A stretch of 48,663 nucleotides of DNA, from the NCBI RefSeq assembly GCF_000317245.1, contig NZ_AJLJ01000353.1, forward strand, positions 1 to 48,663. Direction: 5' to 3'. A model generated the notes under the pieces. That model had not been told where the DNA came from. It ran no database searches and saw nothing but the letters and a program-made list of their open reading frames with translations. A program made the translations under genes and the position numbers. Source of the DNA: Fischerella muscicola SAG 1427-1 = PCC 73103. Its GTDB lineage: Bacteria; Cyanobacteriota; Cyanobacteriia; Cyanobacteriales; Nostocaceae. Below are positions 26,101 through 33,917 of the stretch, piece by piece. Position 1 is the first letter of the stretch. Every line of letters starts with the position of its first letter.

Positions 26101-29062
26101 AACAGAAGATATCACTGAGCGTAAACACGCTAAAGATGCCTTGTGCCAACGGGAGCAAGAATTCCGAGCATTAGTGGAAAATGCCCCGGATATAATTTCT
26201 CGAATTGATCGAGAGTATCGCTTCCGCTATATCAATCCTCGTATTGAGGTCAAAACAGGCATTCCACCAGCGCAATGGATTGGTAAGACCGAGTTAGAAA
26301 TGGGTTTTCCAGAAACCATTGTCAACCCATGGCACGCCGTCTTAAATCGTGTCTTTGAAACTGGACAGGAACAGATCTATGAAAGTGAGTTTCCCTGTCT
26401 TGAAGGAAAACAGTATTGGTTTTGTCGTCTAGTTCCAGAATTTGCTGAGGATGGTTCAGTTGAGACAGTTCTGAACATTGGGCGCAATATTACCGAGCGT
26501 AAACGTGCAGAGGAAGCCTTGCGAGAAAGCGAACAGTTTTTACGGAGTATATATGAAGGCACAGCAGCTGCAATTTTTATCGTTGATGTCCTAGAAGATG
26601 GCAGCTTTCGTTATGTTGACATTAACCCTGCCCATGAGTGGATGTCTGGACTTTTACCCTCAGAAATTGCTGGTAAAACTCCTGAGCAGATTTTCCCCCC
26701 AGAAGATGCACAGGTGGTTAGTGCGAGATTTCAGGCTTGTACCACAACCGGAAAACGCATCCATTATGAAGAACGTCTGGTAATCAGAGGCAAAGAAACT
26801 TGGTGGATGAATGTCTTAACTCCAATTAAAAGAGAAAATGGGCAGATTTATCGTTTAATCGGCAGTGGTTTCAACATCACAAGACGCAAGAAGTTGGAGC
26901 AGTCTTTGCGATCGCAGGCAGATCAAGAACGCTTGCTGACCACCATTACTCAGCACATCCGACAATCGCTGGATTTGGATCAAATTCTGGCAACTACAGT
27001 GGTTGAGGTACAAAGAACTCTCCAGGTTGATCGGGCATTAATTTTTCGGTTAAATGAAGACGGTTCGGGAGAGGTGATTAAGGAAGCCGTTGTTCCAGAG
27101 TATCCCGTTACAGAGCAAATGCGCTGGCGCGATGAGCCTTTGCCCGATTATTGTTATGATTTCTATCGTCAGGGTAATCCTCGCATTGTACCAGATGTGG
27201 CAATATATGATTGGGCGGCATGTCTGTCTGAGTTCTTACAGCAAGCCAATGTTAAATCTAAAGTAGTTGCGCCTATTGTCCAAACCTTAGAAGACTCCTC
27301 AATTAGGGTTTGGGGATTGCTCATAGTTCACGCTTGCTCCGATTATCGCCAGTGGCGGGCATCTGAAGCAGAATTTTTGCAGAAAATCAGCAATCAGTTA
27401 GCGATCGCCCTTCATCAAGCAAATCTCTACCATCAGTTGCAAGCTGAACTAGCTGAACGCAAACAAACTGAAGCAGCATTGCGCCAAAATCAAGCTCATC
27501 TGGCAATGGCTCAAAAAGTATCCCAAATCGGTAGTTGGGAATTTGATGTCAACAGCCAGAAGATTAGTTGGTCACAAACAACATTTTATCAGTGGGGATT
27601 AGAACCAGCCAAAGGCGAACCCAGCCTTGCCGAACTGCTTGAAAGAGTTCATCCTGAAGATCGAGAGATTCTACAACAAAACATTGAACAGGCGATCACA
27701 ACAGGAATTCCCTATGCTTTTGATCTACGAATTGTGTGGCCGGATGGTTCAATTCGTTACCTAGATTCTCGTGCAGAGCCTGTGTTCAATGCACAAGGGC
27801 AAGTGATACGCCTAATTGGCACATCACTTGACATCACCGAACGCAAACAAGCAGAAGAGTATTTGCGTGAGAGTGAAGAACGCTTCCGTAAGGCTTTTGA
27901 TGCTGCACCAATTGGTGTAGCACTAGTTTCACCACAAGGACAATTTTTCAAGGTGAATCATTCTCTATGTGAAATTGTCGGATACACCGAAGCAGAAATG
28001 CTCAATCTCACCATGATGGAGATCACTCATTCCGAGGATTCAGAGGCTGATTTTGAACTCATGCAAAAATTGTTGGCGAACGAGATTCGTGTCTATCAGG
28101 TGGAGAAACGATATTTACACAAGCGAGGAGATACGATCCATACGCTTTTAAATGTATCGCTGGTCAAAGATCGACATAGACGACCCTTATATTTCATTGC
28201 TCAAATTCAAGATATTAGCGATCGCTATGAAATAGATCGCATCAAAAATGAATTTATTTCCATTGTGAGTCACGAACTCCGCACCCCATTAACCGCCATT
28301 CGCGGTTCTGTGGGAATTTTAGAAACGGGTGTCTTTGATAATGAACCCGAACAAGCCAAAGAAATGTTGCAAATAGCTTTTAATAATAGCGATCGCCTCG
28401 TACGTTTGGTGAACGACATTCTTGATCTCGAACGACTAGAGTCTGGCAAAATTCAACTTGTGATGGAAACATGCGAGATCTCTAATTTAGTACAGCAAGC
28501 AATTGAGACTGTGCAAGCGATCGCTAACGAAGCCGGAGTTGAAATTTCCATTATGGTTCCAAATATCCAAATTTCGGCAGCAGCAGACTCGATTATTCAA
28601 ACATTAATCAATTTATTAAGTAATGCGATTAAATTCTCGCCTGCGGGTGGTACTGTTTGGTTGAATGCAGAGTTGGTGAGTCCAGAAGAGGACGCGGGGA
28701 TGTGGGGAGAGGGAGGACAAGGAAGCAGGGAGCAGGGTGCAGGGTGCAGGGTGCAGGGTGCAGGGAGAAAAACCAATGCCCAATCCCCAATGCCCAATCC
28801 CCAATGCCCAATCCCCAAGATCCTATTTAAAGTCCGCGATCACGGACGTGGTATTCCTCCAGAAAAACTGGAAAGCATTTTTGGACGCTTTCAGCAAGTA
28901 GATGTCTCTGATCGTCGTCAAAAAAGAGGAACTGGGCTAGGATTAGCCATCTGTAAAAACATTGTTCAGCAACATGGTGGACATATTTGGGTAGAGAGTG
29001 TGTTGGGAGAAGGAAGTACGTTTTATTTCACATTGCCGATCACTAGAGAGGAGGATTGTTAG
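23120..29062 (+). CDS. giant GAF/multi-PAS sensor histidine kinase
   Basis: This is a 1980-residue soluble sensor kinase from the ATG at 23120 (a GTG at 23114 is also open). Order: a 95-residue helical stub; GAF1 (about 125-300); three PAS domains (about 310-710); coiled coil (about 712-765); four PAS domains (about 770-1265); GAF2 (about 1270-1440), resembling cyanobacteriochrome GAF domains, with Cys1368 in CLSEFLQQ; two PAS domains; HisKA with His1718 (SHELRTPLTAI); HATPase with N box LINLLSNAIKF, G1 RDHGRGI and G2 GTGLGLAI. The stub and GAF1 match residues about 1216-1490 of the fusion kinase at 7.2 kb (shared VEAEKARVLGQ, EEALA, ATAKV, LETKYPQ). A tandem-repeat tract is read in frame in the HATPase domain (residues 1869-1899). 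No receiver is fused; separate receivers follow immediately. Confidence 0.92.
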   Translation: MITFLSHLIVEAEKARVLGQVVAAEEYYEQAIDAAKTNGSLEEEALAYKLAAKYYLERGRPRFAQNYMEEAYYAYTRLDATAKVKELETKYPQLLFELLSANSNIYKRSISPKVSSNSSEEALRLLETVTKANIAISSELEFEQLLKVLLKILIENANAQTGYIILPSSTNLENGEEWKIAASGTIDTETSEDALGKPTLKISVQSLSIDDYLPKSVINYVIHTLKNFVVDDASCEDKFIHDPYIKQHQTKSILCASLLNQGKLIGIVYLENNITNGVFTKKQLDILQLLFTQAAISISNAKIYSQLHENEKQFRAREKRVNQILDAIPVAVTAHDPTGRFIYGNLKAQQLLGIKTPLEIKTEQLSQVFQIYQAGTDQLYPIDQLPLVRTFAGESVKIDDMELRQADKTIPLEVLTVPIFDETGVIIYAIAAFSDITERKQAQKFIADYNHTLETQIAERTKKLHQQNEILQALFDHIPVMLKIRDQADQTLVINREYERILGWTLDDLRDVEWLAKCYPDTEQRQQVREHIQAATGKWQDFRTRCRNGRYIDTTWANIRLSAGQIIGIGQDISDRKQLEKALQASQAKLNDILNSAGASIASFRVYPDRTWENEYHSLGCETVFGYTPQELTPELWLSRVPSQDLAAITERAFAVIAQEQAITVEYRFYHRNCSLRWIAHTLTSRWEQAGGCWIVTMVGVDITARKQVEEELQEAYKQLEEYSTDLEAINQELQLTLEHLQVLEEKQQEQNHQLVHEQQRYEELFNFAPDGYLLTDAQGRIQEANCAITALLSIESGFLVGKPLVSFIPVSARRTFRTQLNHLSLLPDKQTWELSLQPRKGEPFPAEITVAPVRDGNKLIALRWLIRDITVRKQAEMALRESEERFREIAENINQIFFVWSANSEQFLYISPGYEKIYGMSCESLYQNPQSWLNLVHPDDLKSVWQSLNQQSQGKAARREYRIIKSDGTIRWMFAEVFPIFDSGGKLLRYIGLTEDITERKHAKDALCQREQEFRALVENAPDIISRIDREYRFRYINPRIEVKTGIPPAQWIGKTELEMGFPETIVNPWHAVLNRVFETGQEQIYESEFPCLEGKQYWFCRLVPEFAEDGSVETVLNIGRNITERKRAEEALRESEQFLRSIYEGTAAAIFIVDVLEDGSFRYVDINPAHEWMSGLLPSEIAGKTPEQIFPPEDAQVVSARFQACTTTGKRIHYEERLVIRGKETWWMNVLTPIKRENGQIYRLIGSGFNITRRKKLEQSLRSQADQERLLTTITQHIRQSLDLDQILATTVVEVQRTLQVDRALIFRLNEDGSGEVIKEAVVPEYPVTEQMRWRDEPLPDYCYDFYRQGNPRIVPDVAIYDWAACLSEFLQQANVKSKVVAPIVQTLEDSSIRVWGLLIVHACSDYRQWRASEAEFLQKISNQLAIALHQANLYHQLQAELAERKQTEAALRQNQAHLAMAQKVSQIGSWEFDVNSQKISWSQTTFYQWGLEPAKGEPSLAELLERVHPEDREILQQNIEQAITTGIPYAFDLRIVWPDGSIRYLDSRAEPVFNAQGQVIRLIGTSLDITERKQAEEYLRESEERFRKAFDAAPIGVALVSPQGQFFKVNHSLCEIVGYTEAEMLNLTMMEITHSEDSEADFELMQKLLANEIRVYQVEKRYLHKRGDTIHTLLNVSLVKDRHRRPLYFIAQIQDISDRYEIDRIKNEFISIVSHELRTPLTAIRGSVGILETGVFDNEPEQAKEMLQIAFNNSDRLVRLVNDILDLERLESGKIQLVMETCEISNLVQQAIETVQAIANEAGVEISIMVPNIQISAAADSIIQTLINLLSNAIKFSPAGGTVWLNAELVSPEEDAGMWGEGGQGSREQGAGCRVQGAGRKTNAQSPMPNPQCPIPKILFKVRDHGRGIPPEKLESIFGRFQQVDVSDRRQKRGTGLGLAICKNIVQQHGGHIWVESVLGEGSTFYFTLPITREEDC
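28725..28814. repeat. in-frame heptamer repeat tract inside the HATPase domain
   Basis: Six copies of GCAGGGW (28725-28766) and six copies of CCAATSC (28773-28814, alternating G and C) form two adjacent 7-bp repeat blocks, the STRR type usually found in spacers. Each block is 42 bp and so keeps the reading frame. The peptide is Gly/Arg/Gln-rich then Pro/Asn-rich and has no counterpart in ordinary HATPase domains. Confidence 0.9.
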
Positions 29063-29067
29063 CTGGC

Positions 29068-29442
29068 ATGAACAAACGTATTCTGGTTATAGACGACGAA
29101 AAAGACATTCGTAGAGTGGTTCAAATCTCCCTGGAAAATTTTGCAGGCTGGAAAGTCATCCTAGCTGAATCAGGAGAGGAAGGGTTACTCAAAGTAAAGA
29201 CTAACAAACTCATAGACGCTATTCTTTTAGATGTGTCGATGCCAGATATGGATGGATTTCAGGTTTTTAATTGCCTTCGCTCGAATGTAGCGATGCAATC
29301 CATTCCAGTGATACTGCTGACAGCTAAAGTTTTACCAAGCGATCGCCAACGCTTTGCCAAAATGGGAGTAGCTGGTGTGATCACCAAACCATTTGATCCT
29401 ATGACTGTTTGGAAACAAATAACTGATATTTTGGGCTGGTAG
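29068..29442 (+). CDS. single-domain response regulator (CheY-like)
   Basis: This receiver-only protein of 124 residues starts at the ATG at 29068, five bases after the stop of the giant kinase, with a strong ribosome-binding site (AGAGGAGG, about 29046-29053) lying in the end of the kinase gene. A TTG at 29056 is an alternative start but sits almost on top of that site. It has the acidic pair VIDDE, the phospho-acceptor Asp in LLDVSMPDMDG, the conserved LLTAK and the ITKPFDP lysine, so it should be phosphorylatable. Its position makes it the probable direct phospho-acceptor of the kinase. It has no output domain and could relay phosphate or bind a partner. Confidence 0.9.
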   Translation: MNKRILVIDDEKDIRRVVQISLENFAGWKVILAESGEEGLLKVKTNKLIDAILLDVSMPDMDGFQVFNCLRSNVAMQSIPVILLTAKVLPSDRQRFAKMGVAGVITKPFDPMTVWKQITDILGW

Positions 29443-29723
29443 TGATAAGTTTGATAGAGAGGACAAGGGGATAAGGAGGAGGAACTGTATCAAGAACTGT
29501 GTGAAGCGGGATAACCAAACCATAGGTTTTGGGCAATAGCAACCATAGACCATACGTAATAATAGATATCAGGTACTCTTATACAGTGCTTATAAGTGTC
29601 TTACTTTTCGGTTTTATGCTCTGTCTTGAGTGAGTTCAATTTTGGAAAAGCCCAGTGTCAGAGTGTAATCTCTCTTCCAAATATGCCTTTGGGTGCGCTC
29701 TTGAACGTCCCAAAATTAGTTTA

Positions 29724-30134
29724 ATGATGCCCCGCAAGCTGATTTTACTTATCGATCACGAAGTTTCTATCCGAGCGATTTTACAAGTTTGCCTAAGTCG
29801 TCTTGGTGGTTGGGATGTGCTGTCAGTTTCCTCTCTCAATCAAGGGCTTGAAGTTTTAACGATTAAAGAAGCATTATTACTCAGAAAACCTGATGCTATT
29901 GTTCTGGATGTGCCAATGCTGGAAACAGGTAGTCTTGGGATTATTCAAGAATTCATACAACATCCACTCATTGATGATATTCCAATTATTTTGATTACCG
30001 CAAAAGCAAGTTGGTTTTCGCGTCAACAGCTGCAAGAGATGAATATTGTTGGAGCGATCGCCAAGCCTTTTAACCCTACCCAGCTACCAGAACAAATAGC
30101 TGAACTACTCAAATGGGAATTTAAGCAAAGTTAA
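29724..30134 (+). CDS. receiver-domain protein with weakened acidic pocket
   Basis: This small receiver of about 136 residues begins at the ATG at 29724 (MMPRKLILLIDHE); a GTG at 29655 is in frame, but the added 23 residues are not receiver-like. The phospho-acceptor Asp is present (IVLDVPML), as are the ITAK threonine and IAKPFNP lysine. The normally acidic pair reads Asp-His (LIDHE), and the usual MPxMDG after the acceptor is PMLETGS, so metal binding and phosphorylation may be weak. It lies 281 bp after the previous receiver on the same strand and ends just before a good terminator, closing the signalling cluster. Confidence 0.8.
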   Translation: MMPRKLILLIDHEVSIRAILQVCLSRLGGWDVLSVSSLNQGLEVLTIKEALLLRKPDAIVLDVPMLETGSLGIIQEFIQHPLIDDIPIILITAKASWFSRQQLQEMNIVGAIAKPFNPTQLPEQIAELLKWEFKQS

Positions 30135-30142
30135 AAGAACTT

Positions 30143-30171
30143 GATTATTCTTTCAGAATAATCCTATTTTT
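30143..30171 (+). terminator. Rho-independent terminator after the second receiver
   Basis: A perfect 9-bp stem GATTATTCT / AGAATAATC (30143-30151 and 30155-30163) with a TTC loop is followed by CTATTTTT. It starts eight bases after the stop codon. Confidence 0.8.
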
Positions 30172-30382
30172 GACTATATTTTTTATTAATTACTTACTTT
30201 CTGCTTATTTTTGGCTGCTAAATTGTTCATAGATTTGGCATGATTATCTTTTTAAACGTTCCCTTTGTTAACTGATTTGCTAGGTGAAATCAACCTGATT
30301 TCTGACAGGTTATAGATGACTATTTTTTCATGCAAAATCAGAAATAATTTTAATACATTACTTTTCATTAGGGATATCTGCA

Positions 30383-30628
30383 ATGGACGAAATAATCTCA
30401 TATTCTAACCAAATAGCTGAAAATTTGCTTTCTAACAGTGAAAAGACACAAATGAAATTTATGCATGATTCCCTAGAAAAAGAGAATATTAATGACTGTG
30501 ATTATTATGCTCAACAGATAACAGTTGATCTTATTCAAGAATACAAGGATGATGCTGAGGTACTAAGCATTTTCCAGCAGGCGGTGCTGATGCGAATACG
30601 CAACATAAACAAGACTGACTGCTGTTAA
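30383..30628 (+). CDS. small acidic hypothetical protein
   Basis: This 81-residue frame opens at ATG 30383 (MDEIISYSNQIAENLL) and is rich in Asp, Glu, Asn and Gln with no membrane segment. Predicted helices would run through most of it, and it ends KTDCC. I recognise no family. It lies alone between the terminator of the signalling cluster and a repeat-rich gene-poor region. Composition is protein-like and the frame is free of repeat sequence, so I consider it a probable gene, but homology is needed to confirm it. Confidence 0.5.
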   Translation: MDEIISYSNQIAENLLSNSEKTQMKFMHDSLEKENINDCDYYAQQITVDLIQEYKDDAEVLSIFQQAVLMRIRNINKTDCC

Positions 30629-30661
30629 AGCTAATATTTGCCAGTTAAAACAATAAAGGGA

Positions 30662-30772
30662 CTAGTAGTTCACCACATTGATTTTGACAAGTTGGCCAGA
30701 TCCCCGACTTTTTTAAAAAGTCGGGGATCTAACCCCTCGCAACCTGTCAAAATTTGCGTGGCGAAGTACTAG
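30662..30772. mobile_element. MITE-like nested palindrome (with dispersed palindrome, copy 2)
   Basis: The outer arms CTAGTAGTTCACCAC...GACAAGTTG (from 30662) and CAACCTGTC...GAAGTACTAG (to 30772) are about 33 bp each and inverted with a few mismatches. The centre (30698-30730) is a near-perfect GATCCCCGACTT palindrome. The 111-bp size, no ORF and terminal inverted repeats fit a non-autonomous element or a REP-like hairpin unit. Confidence 0.6.
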
Positions 30773-30882
30773 AGAGTCGAGGTGATAGGGATATAGGAGA
30801 TTTTTGATAAATTATCCCTTGTCATCGCGTCTTAATGTCTTCCTTGTTTTTCACGAACGCTAGTTATCTCATTTAAGAGAAT

Positions 30883-30911
30883 CCCTGTTCCCTTCAAGAC
30901 AGGGCTTTTTT
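30883..30911 (+). terminator. orphan Rho-independent terminator
   Basis: CCCTGT (30883-30888) pairs with ACAGGG (30899-30904) around a ten-base loop, followed by CTTTTTT. It lies 255 bp after the nearest upstream stop codon, so either that gene has a long 3' UTR or an untranslated RNA ends here. Confidence 0.65.
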
Positions 30912-31233
30912 ATCAGGTCATTAAAATGTTAATTATTCTGTCATTAAGCCCTAAGCTAGTTCAACATTATCTCAACAGAGAGTATCATATATTTGCTGTA
31001 TTAAATTGCAATCAACTTTGCAACTAATACTTCGATAATTAAAAACTTAAGTTGAATATTAAAATGACGATCTTCACTAGTAAAGACTTTTCTCATAAGA
31101 GATACTTTATTAGGAAGTAAGTTGAAATTGTTTAGCAAACTCCGAACCAAGAATCAATTTGAAGTAAAACCTACAAGACAAGTTAACAGATTGACGATAT
31201 TACAGATTGGCGCTAGGATTAATGCTTTCATAA

Positions 31234-31452
31234 GAAAAACCCCAGTGTCACTGGGGCTGGGTTGAACGTTTCCTATGTCACTATAATCACATAGTGATTA
31301 TTCCGAAACAGTGAATTTCACCCATGAAAATGGGTAAAAATTAACCCCGGTCGCACCGGGGTTAATTGTGGGAGTAATGCTGTAAATAGTTACGAGCAGA
31401 GGATATAGTGGTATCTAGCAGCAAAGATCTGAAGTGTATCAGATATTTTTTT
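31234..31452. ncRNA. candidate structured small RNA locus (strand undecided)
   Basis: Within 220 bp there are at least four strong hairpins: CCCCAGT/ACTGGGG (31240-31256), a CACTATaatcACATAGTG-type stem near 31278-31300, CCCATgaaaATGGG (31321-31334) and TTAACCCCGGT/ACCGGGGTTAA (31341-31365, near perfect). On the minus strand the first hairpin is followed by TTTTTC, a textbook terminator. On the plus strand the segment ends in ATCTGA/TCAGAT plus seven T (31427-31452). No ORF of note is present. I do not recognise a named RNA family. Confidence 0.4.
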
Positions 31453-32688
31453 GTCATTTTTCCATAAAATCTCAACACGAAAAAATGACAAACCATAGCA
31501 TATAGTTATCATAAGTTGCTGATACAACTGTGAAATCACCAAAGGCAGACGAATCAAAGTGTAGAAGTGTGAGGATGTGACTGACTTTTCACGTCATCTA
31601 GAAACCTAATACTCTTTCTCTGAAAGATGGCTACAGATGATGACACGGGGGGTGTAGGCACATAAAGACGCCAAGAGGCGAGGACGACGTGGTGATTCGA
31701 TCTTTAGCAGGATATTAGAGAACTGGTATAACTCCCTAATAGAGTTTCTTACGAGGAAAGGGAAAGAAATTTAAAGTCTGTGTCCTTGTAGAAGAGAGAT
31801 TTCCCATAAAGCTTTTTCAAATCCTATGAAAAGTTAGCAGAGTGTGAGGGTGTGAGAGCAATAAGGTTCGCTTAAGAATTTTTCGTCATAATTTTGGGGT
31901 TGTAGAGACGCGATTATACTCTTACCTTGAAACCGCTCTTACGAGCGTCTACGTGTCTCTGGTGGATTTAAATGGTCAATCGGTTTGTCTTATCCGAAAT
32001 AAATTATCAGTAAATTTTGTTTTAAGAGATTATTTTTATCCGTGTCACCGTGTCAACATCTATCCCTCATTTCTTCTATCTTGACAGAATAATACAGAGC
32101 ATCTTTTTCTCAATTGTAGGGTGATACCCCTCATCAACTTGCAAATATTCTCATAATATTAACCGAATAGTTATTAGTCAAATTGTTCTAACTTTTAACA
32201 ATAGCATTATGTTATTTTATCCTTATAAAGTTATTATTTTCATCTTATTTTCATAAGCTAGAATTAAACTGACAACAAATAATTAATGTAGTTTAAACTA
32301 CATTTAATCAATGGATAGGGAGTATTTCCAATGATAAATATTATAAAAGTTTATGATTATTGTTTGATTGGTTATTATCCATCTGTATAACTACTGTAAT
32401 ATTTCAGCTTAATTGTCTTATTTAGCATTGAAATGAGTCAAAAACGATGAAATAACTTATAGATAATTTGTCTCTACATTTATGTTTTATGCTTGTATAA
32501 ATTTGATAGTATTTACAATTTTGTTAGTGAAAACTTACCTAAATATATTTAGTGATTATAATATTGACAATATATAAAGTTTATATTTTTTTATATAGAA
32601 TTAATACACAAAAATTACTTAAATAGTCCAATTTTTGGATTAACTAATTAGAAAGCAATTTTCATTTAATTTCTGATTTTACGCCTTT

Positions 32689-32961
32689 GTGTCTATCTCA
32701 ATCTTAATTACTATGTCCTATAAAAAAACAGATTTAAAACATATGTCAAAGCTTGTATCTGTTAAATCGAATCCGGCAACTCCAACGCCTTTGGCAGTAT
32801 CAAAGCAGCCCGAACATCCTAATATTTTTTTCATCATGAGCGATGATATTGGCTGGTTTCATACTAGTGCTTACAACCGAGGCATCATGGGCTACCACAA
32901 CGGACAATTTGCCAAGAACCACCTGGGCGATCGTGTCGATTGTTGGAGACTAGAAATTTAG
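32689..32961 (+). pseudogene. arylsulfatase remnant with internal deletion
   Basis: The 90-residue frame contains HPNIFFIMSDDIGWFHTSAYNRGIMGY, which matches the metal-binding N terminus of alkaline-phosphatase-fold sulfatases (PNxxxxxxDDxG). It is joined directly to GQFAKNHLGDR, which in intact sulfatases lies roughly 80-90 residues later, after the CxPxR motif whose Cys becomes formylglycine. The catalytic Cys segment is therefore absent, and the frame stops 8 residues after GDR. The start could be 32689, 32713 or 32743. It cannot be an active sulfatase; expressed or not, it is a decayed gene. Confidence 0.75.
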
Positions 32962-33030
32962 TATCAGTACTAACATCTCTTTAGAGCAATTAAACCTGTC
33001 AATCAACACTATTAAATACGGTCATACGTT

Positions 33031-33594
33031 ATGAAAAATCCTGCTGAAAATCCTATTGACCTAATTGTTGCTAAATTTGGAAATCAAGAACAGGCTGTGG
33101 AAGTACTTGAAGAGCTAAAGCACCTCAAAAAGGAAAAAATGATCGGGCTTTGGAATGCAGCAGTCATAACTAAAGATGAAAACGGTAAGCTGTTCTTCAA
33201 ACAGACAGTTCAGACAGTAGGAATCAAACGGAGTGTAGGTATTTGTGGGATATTAGGGGCTATTATCGGCGTTTTGGCTGGTGGGCCGATTGCGGGTATT
33301 GTGCTGGGTAGCACATCTAGCACTCTCACCGGAAAATTCATTGATCTGGGGTTTGACGAACAAGAACTTAGGGAAATCGGTTACTCTCTAGGTACTGATA
33401 GTTCTGCCATCATTGCCCTTATTGAACACAAGTGGGTCACAGAACTGGTTGATACCCTCACCGAATTAGGAGCCAAAATTACTTGTCAGCGTCTAAAGGA
33501 CGAAGTAGCTGTGGCGATCGCTATTGATGCTGATTTTGAGAATGTAAACCGATTAGACCACGAATACATGCTTTGCAAATATGGGCATCCATAA
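33031..33594 (+). CDS. DUF1269-family membrane-associated protein
   Basis: This 187-residue protein has the DUF1269 pattern: an N-terminal alpha/beta domain (IDLIVAKFGNQEQAVEVLEELKHL), then a glycine-rich hydrophobic segment (about 68-95, GICGILGAIIGVLAGGPIAGIVLG), then DLGFDEQELREIGYSLGTDSSAIIALIEHKW, and a C-terminal alpha/beta part. The family has no established biochemical function; members are membrane-associated and often appear with stress genes. It begins 69 bp after the sulfatase remnant and is followed, with a short overlap of frames, by a small membrane fragment. The start ATG at 33031 is the only reasonable one. Confidence 0.8.
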   Translation: MKNPAENPIDLIVAKFGNQEQAVEVLEELKHLKKEKMIGLWNAAVITKDENGKLFFKQTVQTVGIKRSVGICGILGAIIGVLAGGPIAGIVLGSTSSTLTGKFIDLGFDEQELREIGYSLGTDSSAIIALIEHKWVTELVDTLTELGAKITCQRLKDEVAVAIAIDADFENVNRLDHEYMLCKYGHP

Positions 33595-33664
33595 TCAGAA
33601 ACATCTTGATTGGCTGATATCGGCATTCTTTTGCATGTTCGTTTTATTGCTCAAGCTCAATGCA

Positions 33665-33805
33665 ATGCTGAGAAGATTAATCATCTTCACACCCAGTATT
33701 TTGTTTGTATTATTGGTGATCGCACTCTCTGCATCCGCCCCTGAAATCCTGCCGCAACCCGATCCTAAATTTCATGGAAAGATTGAGAACAAACGCCCCT
33801 CATAA
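33665..33805 (+). pseudogene. probable signal-peptide fragment of a second arylsulfatase
   Basis: From the ATG at 33665 the 46-residue frame reads MLRRLIIFTPSILFVLLVIA, then LSASAPEILPQPDPKFHGKI and a stop. A basic-hydrophobic signal peptide followed by LPQPDPKFxGKI resembles the mature N terminus of large cyanobacterial arylsulfatases, where several hundred residues should follow. The frame is open back to 33581, overlapping the DUF1269 gene, but those residues look non-coding. A genuine small exported protein cannot be excluded. Confidence 0.5.
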
Positions 33806-33917
33806 TTAATGCGATAGACCACTAGAGAAATCACTATTTGTCAATTTCTGGTTAGGTTAGACAAAAGGGAGAAAATAAAGGAGAAAATGATTTTCCTCTT
33901 TCTTCTTTTCAATGTAA

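Larger units (their letters stand above)
30629..32688. other. 2-kb gene-poor region with palindromes and terminators
   Basis: No protein gene was found. Its first 800 bp hold a MITE-like nested palindrome (30662-30772), an orphan terminator (30883-30911) and a hairpin cluster (31234-31452). Around 31560-31960 are fragments of dispersed words such as GTAGAGACGCGAT. The last 600 bp are extremely AT-rich and featureless by eye. Confidence 0.5.

Noticed and set aside
28597..28818. Minus-strand ORFs rich in GIGHWG and LHPAPC repeats
   Set aside because: These are translations of the heptamer tract on the opposite strand of the histidine kinase gene.
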